From contig VXBA01005600.1 of NCBI GenBank assembly GCA_013399895.1, forward strand, positions 114,292-178,291: DNA of 64,000 bases, written 5' to 3'. The DNA comes from Serilophus lunatus (Eukaryota > Chordata > Aves > Passeriformes > Eurylaimidae). Both the position numbers and the translations under genes were made by a program. The notes under the pieces are model-generated. The model saw only the letters and a list, made by a program, of their open reading frames with translations, ran no database searches and was not told where the DNA came from. Below, piece by piece: positions 24,559-37,100 of this stretch (positions are counted from its first letter, which is position 1; each line of letters starts with the position of its first letter).

Positions 24559-27500
24559 GTGAGAGACCGGGCAGGAGGCACCGAGAGGCGCCGGCGGGAG
24601 CGTGGGGGGACAGCGGGAGGCCGGGACCGGCCCCGGGGAGCCCGGAGGAGCTGCGGCCTCCCCGGGGTGACGCCGGGCTCCGGCGGGGCGGGGGTCTGGG
24701 CGGGGGTCCTGGCCCGGCAGCGCCGGCACTCCGCCGCCCTGGGGCGGACCCTCTGTCGGATGGTGCTGCATCCCGAGAGCATCCCGCGGCGGGCGCGGGC
24801 ACCCTCGGCTCTCCTGGGAGGGTTTGGACTCTGCCCGGCTCCTGCCCGTGTCGGTCCAGTGATCTCGAAAGAGAGTGTGAGGTGCCCTGTGGTAAAATCA
24901 CAGTGCATGCTCTGTTTTTGCTTTTTGTCTCGTTAGCTGTTGGGAAAGGTTGGTCAGATCTCGGAAGCTTAATGCTTTAAGTCATCTGTTAGAATTGACT
25001 ACGGTAACGTTGAATTACCAGAATCACCTGTCAGTCTTTTCTTGATTCCTGCTACGTACTTGGCCATGAGTTTCCTACACAAGTGGTCAATCCGGTGCTT
25101 GTTCCATTCTACATTGACAATTAATTGTGCATCTAAAATGGGAAGACAGACGTTCCTATAATTTTCACTCTAATGGCATTGATATATTATGAACCTGTTC
25201 TGTTTGTGGATACAATCCAATTAGTAGGTTCTTCTGTGCCCTATATAAAGACAATTTTAACGTGCCTGTGATCCTTTATTTGGAATGTGGTGACTGTCAC
25301 TGTATTTAGTAGTAGAGACTGTGTTGTGTGTGATGATGTTTCCTGTAATCTTCGTTTCTACTCTCTGTATTGTAGCAGCTAGTTTGCATTGCTTTTGGTT
25401 TGTTTGGGGGTTTTTTTATATGGTTGCATGGTGAGCTAAGATCTTTGGTGAAGCCATGTGCAGTGCAAGGAAAAGTAGATTTGCAATGTGAGTTGCCTTG
25501 TAAACTATTTCAATTCTAACCCATTGAAAGCTGTAAACCAGAGTAGAATTGTTCATCCATTAAAAGTATGGTTATATTAATCAGTAAAAGCAAACTGCTG
25601 AAGCTTCTTAATTTATTTATTCTTATCTGATCAATGTATCTTGTTAGGGACATGTTCTTATCCAGTTCCAATGAAATGATAGAAGGTACTACTTTAAGCC
25701 ATATCACCTGGGGTTCAACCTAAAAAAGTTGTTCTTCATTCGTGAGAAAAAAGTGCAGATACTTTGGGCCTGGTGATGCCAGATTACAATAGCAGTGTGA
25801 TTGCCTGGTTAGTGCACCAGTACTTTCTTAAAACTTTCTAAAATAACTTACTGGTAAGGCAAAAATCAGAGTCCAACAAAATAATTTTTTTTTTTATCTA
25901 AGGGTGTTTTCTGTGCTCTGGTGTTCTGCAATAACACAATATCATTGTACAGGACCCATCAATAGCCTGAGCAGGGGTTTTGGGAACAGCTCTATGTGCT
26001 GCTAAGGCCTGAACAATATACCTTATTTCTTCTCTCCTGATGGAGGTCTCCTTAGGTCTGAGCTAAACCAAACTGTAACTTGTCACTGTTGTGGTGCACA
26101 GATGGGATTTATAGGCAGGCTTTGCTCTCCAAGACTGGTTCTGGCATACAGTGAGCTAGCTTGTTGAACACCAGACTTCCAGAAGTAACATGTTAGTTTT
26201 TTTCTCCCATCAACTTGTGCATTTAATACAATCCGACCTAAGCAGCAGGCCCTTCTTCTTTGCTCCTCTTAAAATTATATGATGAAATATGACAAAGATA
26301 GTGTCCAATGAAGAAGGTGGGTCACTGCAAATCTACTGAAGGCTGCTGGTTGGAGCAAAAGCTTGGAGTGTATCTGCTCTGACAGTATTCCGGGATCTTT
26401 TTTTTTTCCCCTATCACTTTTTGTGAGCAGCCAATGGAAGTGGGTAATTCCCCATAAAAAGATCAGTGTTCCTTGATAGCAATAACAGCTGCTACACTAA
26501 CATGTATGAGCCAGTTTTAAATTATACTAGCTGCCTGCCCTTGATAGGAGTAAGTTAGGTTTAACTCTATGTTGTCCTGAATTTGTAATCGGCGAAAGAC
26601 AGCTGGGTTGGCCAAACTTACGGAGTGATTACTGCATGAGGAAGGACTGAGGGTGCTAGGACTTGTCATTCTGAGAAAGAATTCAGGCATATGCTCAGGC
26701 AGAGAATTATTGTAGAAATTTACAAAATCATATAGAAGATGTTGATAGAGAGAAGCCTTTCCCAAACCGGCTTTTCCTAACTTTGCTATCCTGGGTTTTG
26801 TACTGGAAGAAGCAAATAAAAGGAGGTTGTTCTTCATGCAAGAAGCAGACCTGTGCAACTCCTTGCTAAGGTCCTGCCACAGACCTCAGATAAGAAATTT
26901 ACAGGGGTTAGAATGGAAATTAGACAAGAACTAGGATTTGAGATCCATTGAGAATTAAATAAAACATATCAGGCCCAAGAACTCTGAAATTTCAGAGAGT
27001 ATTTTCAGTCAAACAGCCTATATGCTCACCCTGTTGATACCCTTTTCTGGCCATCTCCTTACAGCCACGGCTGGGGACTGTAACAAGCTAACCAGACCCC
27101 TGTTGGATCAGTATGACATTCTTTTATGGTCATAACTCTTACATTTTTTTCCAAAAATTATTGTTAACGCATATTCTTAATAATCACATATCCTTTACGT
27201 CAGGCTAGTATGTAACCACGGATTAAATTAGCCTCTGTACTCAATAATTATTCCTCAGTGGGGAAGTGACCCAACTTTTGGTTTTTGCTTCTAACCCGTT
27301 TCTTGCTTCAGCAGTCGAGCACAAGCTTTTCTGCTTTCTGCTGTTTGCTTTGTCTTTGTTAGGCTGATAGCTTACATATCTCTCCAACTCACAAAAAAGA
27401 AGTGGTTGCCATCAGATCTTTTGCTTTGTCTCTACCACCCTACCTACCTCTTTTCTTTGCCCTTTACTACACTGACTTGCAGGACTGGAAGGGATGAAAG

Positions 27501-27608
27501 CAATCAGCTGTGTGTATTATAGTTGCATATGGCAAATTCAGCTGCTAGTTAAATACCCCTTTCACTGCTTACCATTCCATGGTTTTAATTTATTTTTTCT
27601 TCTTCCAG
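24559..27608 (+). other. PRKG2: PRKG2 intron 1
   Basis: About 3 kb between the CpG-island donor and the 5' UTR part of the first coding exon. Apart from an old CR1-like fragment at 26620-26965 I see no coding signal or structure. An acceptor at 27607-27608 follows a long pyrimidine tract, and a second AG lies at 27646-27647; either could end the intron. Confidence 0.5.
26620..26965 (+). mobile_element. old CR1-like LINE fragment, 3' part
   Basis: The order of words resembles the 3' end of amniote CR1 elements: GAGGAAGGACTGAGG, then AAAATCATATAGAAG, GGATTTTGTACTGGAAG-like text, GTTCTTCATGCAA, GCAACTCCTTGC and finally ACAGGGGTTAGAATGG with TTAGACAAGAA. It is heavily diverged, in sense orientation, and lies in PRKG2 intron 1. 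Recognition is from memory of the family. Confidence 0.5.
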
Positions 27609-27660
27609 GAGAATGAAATAAAACCGCAAATTTATTTTCTTACCTAGGTCTCTGGACAAA

Positions 27661-28154
27661 ATGGGGAATAGAATAGTGAGGCCCAAGCATCTGAGGCAGT
27701 CTGACAGACACATAGCAAACCTCGCTATTGGCTGTGCTGCCAGCCATAAGTTTCTGATGGACCCATGCCTAGGCATCAGTGTGATCAATGGGCAAGCTGA
27801 TGTTCTTTGCAGCAATGTACTCGAACTGGAAAGGGAGCTGAAGAGAAAAGACCAAGAGTTGCAAGAGAGTCAAAGTCATGTTGCTGAGCTTCAGGAGCAG
27901 CTGGCTATGCAGACGAAGGTCATAGCAGAACTCACCAAGGAACTTCAGAGCAAGTGTATACAGTTGAACAAGCTGCAGGATGTTGTTAGCACTCAAGGAG
28001 ACAACTCTCTTCATCCTTCTCCATTGAAAGTCTCTGCTGATAGGAGGAGAGGAGCCAAGGAAGGTGTATCTGCAGAGCCAACAACACGGCTGTATGATTT
28101 GAGCAGGCAAGCCATGTTTTCCCTTGAAAAAGCAACAGTCCGAAAGGATTCCAG
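27661..28154 (+). CDS. PRKG2: PRKG2 exon 2: N-terminus, coiled coil, autoinhibitory segment
   Basis: Residues 1-165. It starts MGNRIVRPKH, a consensus for N-myristoylation. A heptad-rich helix from LELERELKRK to QLNKLQDVV forms the dimerising zipper, and RRGAKEGVSAEPTTR at 129-143 is the autoinhibitory region. Residues about 22-50 have no counterpart in the human protein as I recall it. A shorter linker before RRGAK partly offsets the extra length. The donor at 28155 is GTGAGC. Confidence 0.96.
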
Positions 28155-31100
28155 GTGAGCTCATTTCAGAGAGCTTATATGATTGTGTTACAAGGATATT
28201 ACTTTTATCACAATGATATCCTGTCTGCATGATAAATCAAGATTAAAGTAACCATCTTTTTCATATAGGCTTTGTCACTGTGGTAGTTAAATGGGTAGAC
28301 TCTGTATTTCAGATGAGACTCTTACAGTCTCTTTTGGATTTATTAATCCTCCAGTTTCTGGAAGTCATGGTGTAGGAACTGAATTTTACTTGTTCCTCTT
28401 TGAATCCAGTTATGCTTTCTAGACTCTGAAAGACTCGGAAATATCTGTGGTCACAGCTGACCTTGCGGACAGATGTGTCCTTAAAAATAAGGACCTTGCA
28501 GTGTAGAGAAAACCTGAGTATCTGTTTTAACATGATGGTATCCAGAATCTATATGAACTTCAGCCAGTGGCTTAAGTACCTCAGATTTGTGGGGAGCATT
28601 ATTATTCTGTCAAAAATTCAGGGCATATCTGAGTGTAGTGTAGTGAACCTGAGACTTATGAGACTTGATTTCTCATACATCATGTCCAGCATTACATGTT
28701 AAAGTGTATCTCGTGAATCAGAAAGGCTGCTTGAGTCACTTCATAAAGAGCTGAGAACTTCAGCTAACAGTGTTTTTCCACCAGAGTAGGAGAACTGGAT
28801 TAATATTTTATCACAAGTACCTCGGCAGTTTAATTCATTGTTTCTTTTAAGAGTGTTATATCTGTAATCACCTTGTACTGTGGTCCATCAGATGATTTTC
28901 CAGGGAGCTTTTGGAGGCAGAATTGTAAAAGCAGTGAGGAAGAATAAAGCCAAGAGAAGAGCCAGTAGATTAGCTAATCTATCCCGTCAGAACGAAACAA
29001 AGTATTGCAGCTTAAACAATCTAAATGAATGCACACCATTTTTTGACGTGATAGTGGCCAAAATATCATTTGGTCTTCCAAATACTTTGAAAGCAAACGT
29101 AGCAAAAAAACCCCACCACAAAACTATACTCCTATGCACTACTGTGCCTCTCAGTTAGATAAGCCTGTGATATGCACATTTTTAAGACACCATCACCTTC
29201 CTACTGAGACAACCAAGTGCTGGAAGGTACAAACGTTTGGTTTCCTTACCTAGGCTGTAAATATTGTCGTAGGTCAGGTTCAGACAGTTGGCATATGTAT
29301 AAGAACAAAGTCTGACCTTTACTGTCTACAGAATTCTATCCACAAATACTGATCCTTTAGCCTGAAAGGGTCCATAGAAGTGTTTAGAGTTGCTGCTATC
29401 AGTAGCTGCCTCTCCTTCACAGAGAAAGGACTTAATGCAGCCCCACTGCTGCCTAAGATAATTGCAGAGTGTTGCTACACAGTTGTGAATGCAGTTATTT
29501 CAGAAGGAGGGGAAGCTCCATGCTGTGTCCTTCAATTTGCATTGAGTCCAGAGTGTAGCCAGTCTCTTTTAAAAATATTTGTAAAACAAATGTTGTAGTG
29601 GTATGCTATTCATTTAGTAGGGTTTTAAGTGCCATACTTTTGTTTGAAGTACCTCAACATGACAGATTTTAATGAAAGTTTTAGAAGCTTTCAATGGTTA
29701 TCTATCCCATACGAATGGATTTTTTTCATGTATATATATTTTTTCTCTTGAGCTAGTTGGATAAATCCAACTCAGTTTGAAAAAATGAAGTTTTTCCTTG
29801 ATGAGAATTTAAGCATTGAAAATTTAACTAAAGACTGAAGATTTTAGAGTATGAATATGGTATATGAGAGCAGATACCTCAAAAGTCTTTCAAATGGAAA
29901 ATATTTTTAGTCTTTTAACCTTTACAATGTTAACGATCTAGGTGTCTCATTATCTATAGGACTGGTTCTCCAATTTTCTATGTCTTTACAGAGCATGCTG
30001 TTACCACCAGCAGCATCTAAACTACCTATATCAAGTCTCTTCCTATTATGGGCTCAGGATCACAACCCAGTTCTGTTATCAGGCACTACTGGCTGGGGAG
30101 GAATTATTTTAACCCTTGACATTGCCAGTAAATGCAAGCAGATAGCCAAAAATCTCTCATTAGTAGCAGAAAGTTGTATTAAGAGAAAGGATTGCACTGC
30201 AAAATATAGGTTGTACCCTTGTACCTGTGAAATGGCATCTGTCTTATGATGGGAAGAAAATTTCCAATCCTCTTCACAAAAACCCATTCTTAAGGAGTCA
30301 GGTGTTATTTCTAGAGTTTGATTGGGAGTGTGTTAAATGTGGTAGGGGAAACATTTCCGTGAAAGCAAACAGCAGAGTGGGGAACAAAACCTGGAGAAGG
30401 ATGCTCTGGCAAAGCTGGCCCCTGGGCAATGAAGAAAAGTCCTACTAGAAGTGGGATCAAGAGGTACCTCAGCACCAGAACAGTTCTGTGGCTCTGTGTG
30501 CCCCCTTTTTTACCTATTTAGTAGTACTCGTAAGGACAGCAACCGGCACAAGTAGGGGATTTAAATGTCTTCTGTCGTTTCAGGACAACTAGTTATTTCC
30601 AGCAGCCATTCTAAAAAGTGGGGTAGGTACAGGAGAAGTGAAGAGACAACTATCAGTGTGCTGGATGCCCATGAAATGAGCAAGCAACTGATTCAAGAGC
30701 CTGAGCCACAGTCAACTCAGGAGTCCATTCTGTGGCCAACTATACTTTCTGAAAACAACACAGTCTCCTTTTCTGTAGTTTTGGAAGCTTTTGTGCTCAT
30801 TTTAAGCATTGGGTTATATGGAATGGCTGTATTTTATTGCAACATTGTATGCATGATGTAGGCAAGGCTGAATTAAATTAGCAAGTTTGATATTAGAAGA
30901 AAACTAAGTTAGAGCTTATATTCCAGTAACCCTGTTGCTTTCAGCAGAAGCTAAGTTATGATCTCCATTTCTAAATGGCAGTCCTTACCATAGCGACTTG
31001 ATTTTATTTTCTTGCTTCATCTCATCACCTTACCTATTTTCAGTCATTATATAGCTAGTAGCATTGTAACTATTTACTTGCCCTATGTTTGTTCATTCCT

Positions 31101-34100
31101 AGATTGTCTTCAGGAGATTTTCCCACATAACCTGGTTTTGATGACGACCTTGCATTATTTTATGAATTACAAGCAAGAGCAGACATGTAATGACTCAGAA
31201 AGCTGTCAGAGTGTTGACTTTGTTATGCAGCTTCCTTACATGGGGAATTAAAGGCAGAATTTGTCTTTCAGCAATAAAGTAAAACTAATCATAGGTCCAT
31301 TAGAGCTCCATCGGTGCAGCAGTTGTTTAATTGCATTAATTTCTGACATGGATTCAAGGCACTGTTTTATAGGAAGCCCTTGACCCAGACATACACAAGT
31401 CAATCAGAACTCATAGATTGCCCAGTAGGTATGTATGGCCTGCTTTGTCTCAGTCGGTTAGTCATTATTAGTTGATTCATCCCCTGTTTATTTTTCCATG
31501 TTTTCTGTTTCTTAAAATCCAACCACTGAGCTCTTCAACCAGCAGCTCAAACATAGACTGTTCTTCTCTTTACAATTCACCCGTTCATATATATTTGCTA
31601 CAGCAGGAAATGATACAGAGACTGTCTCAGGGAGCAGCAAGAATAAGATAATAAGTGAACCAGGTTACTACATCATAGGTAATTCTGTCACTACCAGGGT
31701 ACCCTCCCACAAGATCTGGACAGGGTAGGCAGAGGGTGGTGATAACAGGGTCCACCAGGATTCCCACAGGAGAGATCAATCAGATGCAAGCTCTAACCAA
31801 GGGACAGAAACAAAGTACTTACAATCAATTATTTCTATAACATAGCCCAGACAAGAACTGAATGCCCATACCTGAGCTCAAACGGAGTGTGCAGTCCAAC
31901 GGGCAGAGGATGCGTGTGAGGGGTCCCAAGAGAGGCTGATCCGTGTAGGTAAGGCCCATTACTGCCCCCAGGGCTCTGACAGATCTGATCCTGGTCAGAT
32001 GAGTACAATGTTCCCCTTATTCCAATCACCTTGGTCTTCACCTGACTGCCAGGACTTTTCAAATATCATGGGGAGTGGCTTGGCAATTTCTAATTATACC
32101 CTAAATATTCTTAAAAGCAGTAGAGAAATGGGCCTGCTTTGGAAAGATTCTCCTATATTTGGTTAATTTTAAGGAGGCTGAATGTATTTGGCATCTCACA
32201 TGAGCAAACTATACAGCGTTTTTACTCATCAGCATTTATGCTGTTTGTTGTCATCTGTGCAAAGGAAGTGGTCCCAGTAGAGGTAGGAACAGTTTTTCAG
32301 GGATGTAGAAAGAAGGCATCTTACTAACCCTCCACCTCCACCCACACCTTTCCTAGATCCTAGATTTACATTGTGAATTGTGGGACAATGTTCAAACCAA
32401 GTAGCTTAGTAGCTATAAACGGGGAATGCCACAGGATCAATGCTATTTTGCCAGGACAAGGGAAATACTCTGCAGTTACCTTTCAATTACACCCATCTAC
32501 AACTTACTTCATTTCTAGCATCATCTTCTAACTTCTCCTATGTCAAAACACCTGTTAATCACAGGTTTGTATGCTTTTCCTTTCATGATTCTTTCCATAT
32601 TAGAAATAAGATATTAGATATTAGAAAAAATTGGTTTAGAATCTTAGAAAAGTAGACCTGATCTTATAAGAAGCTGACAATCCTGTACAGGCAGTGATAT
32701 ATGGCGACATACATTTCACATCTCTTTCCTTCAGATAAGCAAGGCTGCATACTTCTATTGTGCAATAGGGAACAAATATTGTGAGGAAGAGTGCAAAACT
32801 TTCAGGGGGGCCTATCTTCTTGCAAGGATTGAAATATTTCTCAGTGGTACTCACATGAGTATTAGAAATGAGAGGAAGCATCTTGAGAGGAATGAATGCT
32901 TGATGAATAACCTACTACAACCATGATGGGTATTTTAAACTTTGTTTTTTTGTTTGAAACCAGTGAGAAGAAGCTTATCACAGATGCCCTGAATAAAAAT
33001 CAGTTCTTGAAGAGACTGGAGCCTCACCAGACACGAGACATGGTGGAATGTATGTATGAAAGGACTTTCCAGCAAGGCAGCTATGTCATCAGACAGGGAG
33101 AGCCAGGCAATCACATTTTCGTGCTCAAAGGTGAATGTTGCTTACTTGTACAACACATAAGTGCAAGAAATAGGAGAGTAGTTTAGAATTTTTGGCAGGA
33201 AACCACAGTGATGATGTTTGTGCTCCTAAATAATTTATGCTGGCCCTGCTGAGGGCAATGCAAGTTTTAACTGTGACTCCTATGAAACTGAGTGAGAACA
33301 ACAAAAAGCACCTTGGAAACTTGAATCTTGATCTAATGCTATTTCATAACCTCTTTCATTTCTGAAAGCTTAGAGGCCAGCAAGTCTTTTCTGTTGTACA
33401 TGCAGCCAACTCCTTCTTCTCCAAAGGAAGAACGGGTATTATTTAAAATATAGAGAACTGCTCAATTGTGATGCAATTTCTGAAATAAACTTACTTTTCA
33501 ACGTTTATGACAGCTTATACCAGTTTTCTGTGTACAGAAAAATCAGAAGTGAGGTCTTCATTTACTGTCCTCAAAGCTGAGAGTTTGGGTTTTTTAAAAA
33601 AAGGCTGTTTGTTTTTTCTGGAAAAAACATCCAAACAAACTAAAAGCTTTAGGAAAAGAAGACTTTCCTAAAATAATGCCAACAAGTCTGAAGTAATCTC
33701 TCTGTAGTTATTTGTGCTGACTGCTACTGTGCTTATACTCAAATCTCAAGATCAGCCATACTGGACCCCAAGTTTAACACCTGGAAGTTTCTCCTAGCAG
33801 CAATACCATCTTTCATAACTTCATCATTAAGAAAGCTATAGCTGTATCTGTGATTAATTTGCATATTTTGTCATTTTTGGACCACTAAGAGGCCCAGAGA
33901 CTCATAAGAATTAGAGTTCAAATCATAAAGGGTATGTTCAGTTGAGTCAGAAGCATACTGGTATATGTTGAAAAGCATGTTTTCTGTCTTCTGGCTTCAT
34001 ATCAATGGGTTATTTTGAGAACCTGATGGTAACTGTGTTGGGATAAAATAAACAGTGCAGGGAGAAAAAGGAGGCAGGACTTGTAATGGAGTAGTCATAG

Positions 34101-37100
34101 TCTTACAATACAAAATAACATTTTGAAAACATATGAAATATGAGAAAGAAGATGTGAACCTGGAAATTTTTCTGGCACATCAGACCTTTTCAGTGTGTCC
34201 CTTGGTGAGAAGAGGGCCAAACTTTCAGACCTTGTTTAAGAGAAAAGTTTTTTTGGTGCATAACCTGTGAAGAAATTCAGAATTTCTTCGACTTTTGCTA
34301 GGTTGCAGTAAGGCTCAAGAACAACCTCTTGAAGGAAGATTTAATGTGCTTTTAATTTTTCTGCCCTCTCCTTTGCATTCTACACATATATGCACATGCA
34401 CATGTATGAACAGACAAACCTCATGAGTAATTTCTCCTACGATCACTGTTTTAAAACTTGCACCACACTAGCCTGTCTGAACCACTGCTGACTGGTTTGT
34501 TATGGCAAAGATTTATCCCATCAGGATTTAGAATGGCCCTCCCTTCCAGAGCAGATTTGTAGACTAGCAATACATTTTTAAAAATAAATCCCTTCTGGTT
34601 TGTTTGTGTGTTTCAAAGCACTGTTTGCATCGTTGCTCCTGTTTCAGTGTTCCTGGGAACAGCAAAGTCAGAAATGCATTGATTTGTTTTCCATCCACTC
34701 TGCAGTTGAGCACAGTTTTAATACTTACTATCCTGATGATTTTTGACAGAGGGCATTCTGGAAGTCTTTCAGCAGAATAAACTACTATCCTCAATACCTG
34801 TGTGGACAGCATTTGGTGAACTAGCCATTTTATACAACTGCACACGGACAGCTTCTGTGAAAGGTACCTAAGGTTAATTATAACAACGTTGCTCACAATG
34901 AAAACTGTGTTTGGGGCTTTTTGAGGTACCTGTTATATCCAGATTTTCTTTGAAGTTTTCATTTAATAGATATTTGCATGTCTTGATTGTCTACAGTAAG
35001 GTCGTGTTTCCTTCCATGAGTTCTTTCTGCTTGAGAACCATAATAACACTATGCCATGAATATAAATCCATCTCTAGCATAACCCTTGATAAACAATTAG
35101 GCATCTCTTAAGTATGTTGGTTACCCTGATCTGTACCATACCAGCTACTATGGAAGAATTCTGTTTTAATTTTGGATGCTTTAGTAGTGGTGATGGTCTT
35201 TGGCTCCTATGTGTTAAATGCAAACCCGAGCCTAAACTACAGTGAGTTTAAAAAGATACTAGAACCACAGTGGTTTTGGTAGAGTAGATAAAGTCTAATT
35301 CCAGAGGAAATAAAATATGTAGGAATTAGTTCATTCAGTACTTCTTTTAGTCCTGTATTGTCATTATGTTACTGAGTCTTGCCTAGATCCATTTGCAACT
35401 GGAATTTGGGAGATTTGAGTTTGATCTTAAATGTGATGGTGGGAGAGATGAAACTTCTAGATGAGATGTGCTGCTTCTCAGAGGCAGATATTTTTTGTAT
35501 TTCGTTGTTTGCGGACTGACCAGGATGGAGTTGTTGAGAGTTGCTCTGACAAAATTATCCCTTTTCTTGGATATTTGTCCACTGAATCCTTGATTACTTT
35601 TCTAACCTGCCATAATTTTTCTGTGACAAACAGGTAAGTGACCAAATATGATTAAGTTCATAATTTTTCCACTCTCTGCCATTCCATAAGTATTACTTGT
35701 GTTTGAAGACTAATTCCTGTTCTTGTCTAAACCTGCAGGGACTTTAAACTACCAGTGAGGATGAAGAGTTCATGTTGACTTAATAAGGAGCAAATGGAAT
35801 AAACCAAGAAGTTGTTTGCTTTAAAAGCTTTTGGTCTTTCTTCCTGCACCTAGTTTAGGCATTTAATCATTGCTGGCTGTGCAGATGGAAGTTATTACAT
35901 ATAATCTGTTTTTGTTGCTGCCTGATAAACAGAACAGCATCAGTAATGTGATTATTTTTCTTACTAGCATGCTGTTCTACTTTAATATGTTCCCTATTTT
36001 TCTCTTTTGCCTGCTGTACAATATTAACATTATAAAGTAGTGTTTCTGCATAATAAGATGTCAAGCTGCTTTAGACCTTTCTTAGCATTAATTGGTTTTG
36101 AGGTAAGACAAGAATTGTTCAATTATGGACAAGAAAAGGTTTTTGAATACTTGAAATCACTGCAGAAATGTACCCCTCCCCAATAGCTTTCCTGTTCTTC
36201 TTGTGGAGGAAGAGAAGTACAATGCCATGGCTGAGCATGAGTAGCAAATATACGTGTCAAAACCCTTCCTTGTTGCTGGATCTACTGACACTCTTTTCCT
36301 AAAGTCTTTGAAAACTGACAAGTGAAGGACTTTATCCAAGCAGCTTTTCAATGGCTGCTGCTGCTCAGCAGCATCTTCACATGCAATAGCTGTATTTGAA
36401 ATTGGCAATGTGGTTTACTCCTATGTTTCTGAATTTCTTTTTTTTTTTTTCATCTCTTCCCTGAGATTTCAGGGATTTTTCTAGCTACATAACTGCTTTA
36501 TTTAGTTAAGATACAGGAAATATATTTTACAGTAGCCTGGATACTTGCCGTATTTTCTTCATGGAAAGTAAAATGAAAGATATTATTTAGGAGAAAAATG
36601 AAACGAAAGCAATACCTTTGATCTCTCATCCAGCGCCTAAAAATTTTTTGTGCTATTTGGTAAATGGCAGAGCATATGTGTATATCATGCACACAAAAAC
36701 CAATGACTGTGCACCATTTTATACCTGGCATTTTTTGTTCTTTTAAAAATTATTTTATGTTTATTATAAATTGAGGAAGTCACTTGATCTAAATTAGTGT
36801 TCCTTTGTCCCAGAGAAAATAGTTTTGTTCTTTCTTATGACAGAACAAAAACTGCTGAATATGGTGTAGCATCCTTGGAGATTAAAATTAACAGATTCAT
36901 CCTTTTTTGGTTAAAAAATAAAAGTTGCAATGTATTCTGTTGTGTCAATGACAGCACATAGCCTGCCTAGTGGTTTGCATCTTTGATGCTGAATCTTGTG
37001 CATGCTTACTCTATTAATATTTTGATTATCTTTTGAAAGGTAATCATTAATGTTTCAATTACCCTTTGTTCCCTTATAAAATGGATACGTTGGAAGAAAA

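Larger units (their letters stand above)
24080..24870 (+). promoter_or_regulatory. PRKG2: CpG island, probable PRKG2 promoter
   Basis: The only strongly GC-rich, CpG-dense segment of the window. It contains several GC-box (Sp1-type) cores, for example at 24262-24270, 24685-24693 and 24698-24705. It lies upstream of the first PRKG2 coding exon and contains a consensus splice donor at 24559. No TATA box is evident, so initiation is probably dispersed. It could also act bidirectionally, but no - strand gene is supported. Confidence 0.75.

Noticed and set aside
24048..24908. Long - strand open frames (up to 286 codons) in three overlapping versions
   Set aside because: They coincide with the GC-rich CpG island, where stop codons are rare; the predicted proteins are Pro/Arg/Gly-rich low complexity and share no family motif.
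30565..30861. 98-codon + strand open frame with a C-terminal hydrophobic segment inside PRKG2 intron 2
   Set aside because: It could look like a small membrane protein, but it lacks flanking splice logic or homology; AT-rich introns yield such hydrophobic runs by chance.
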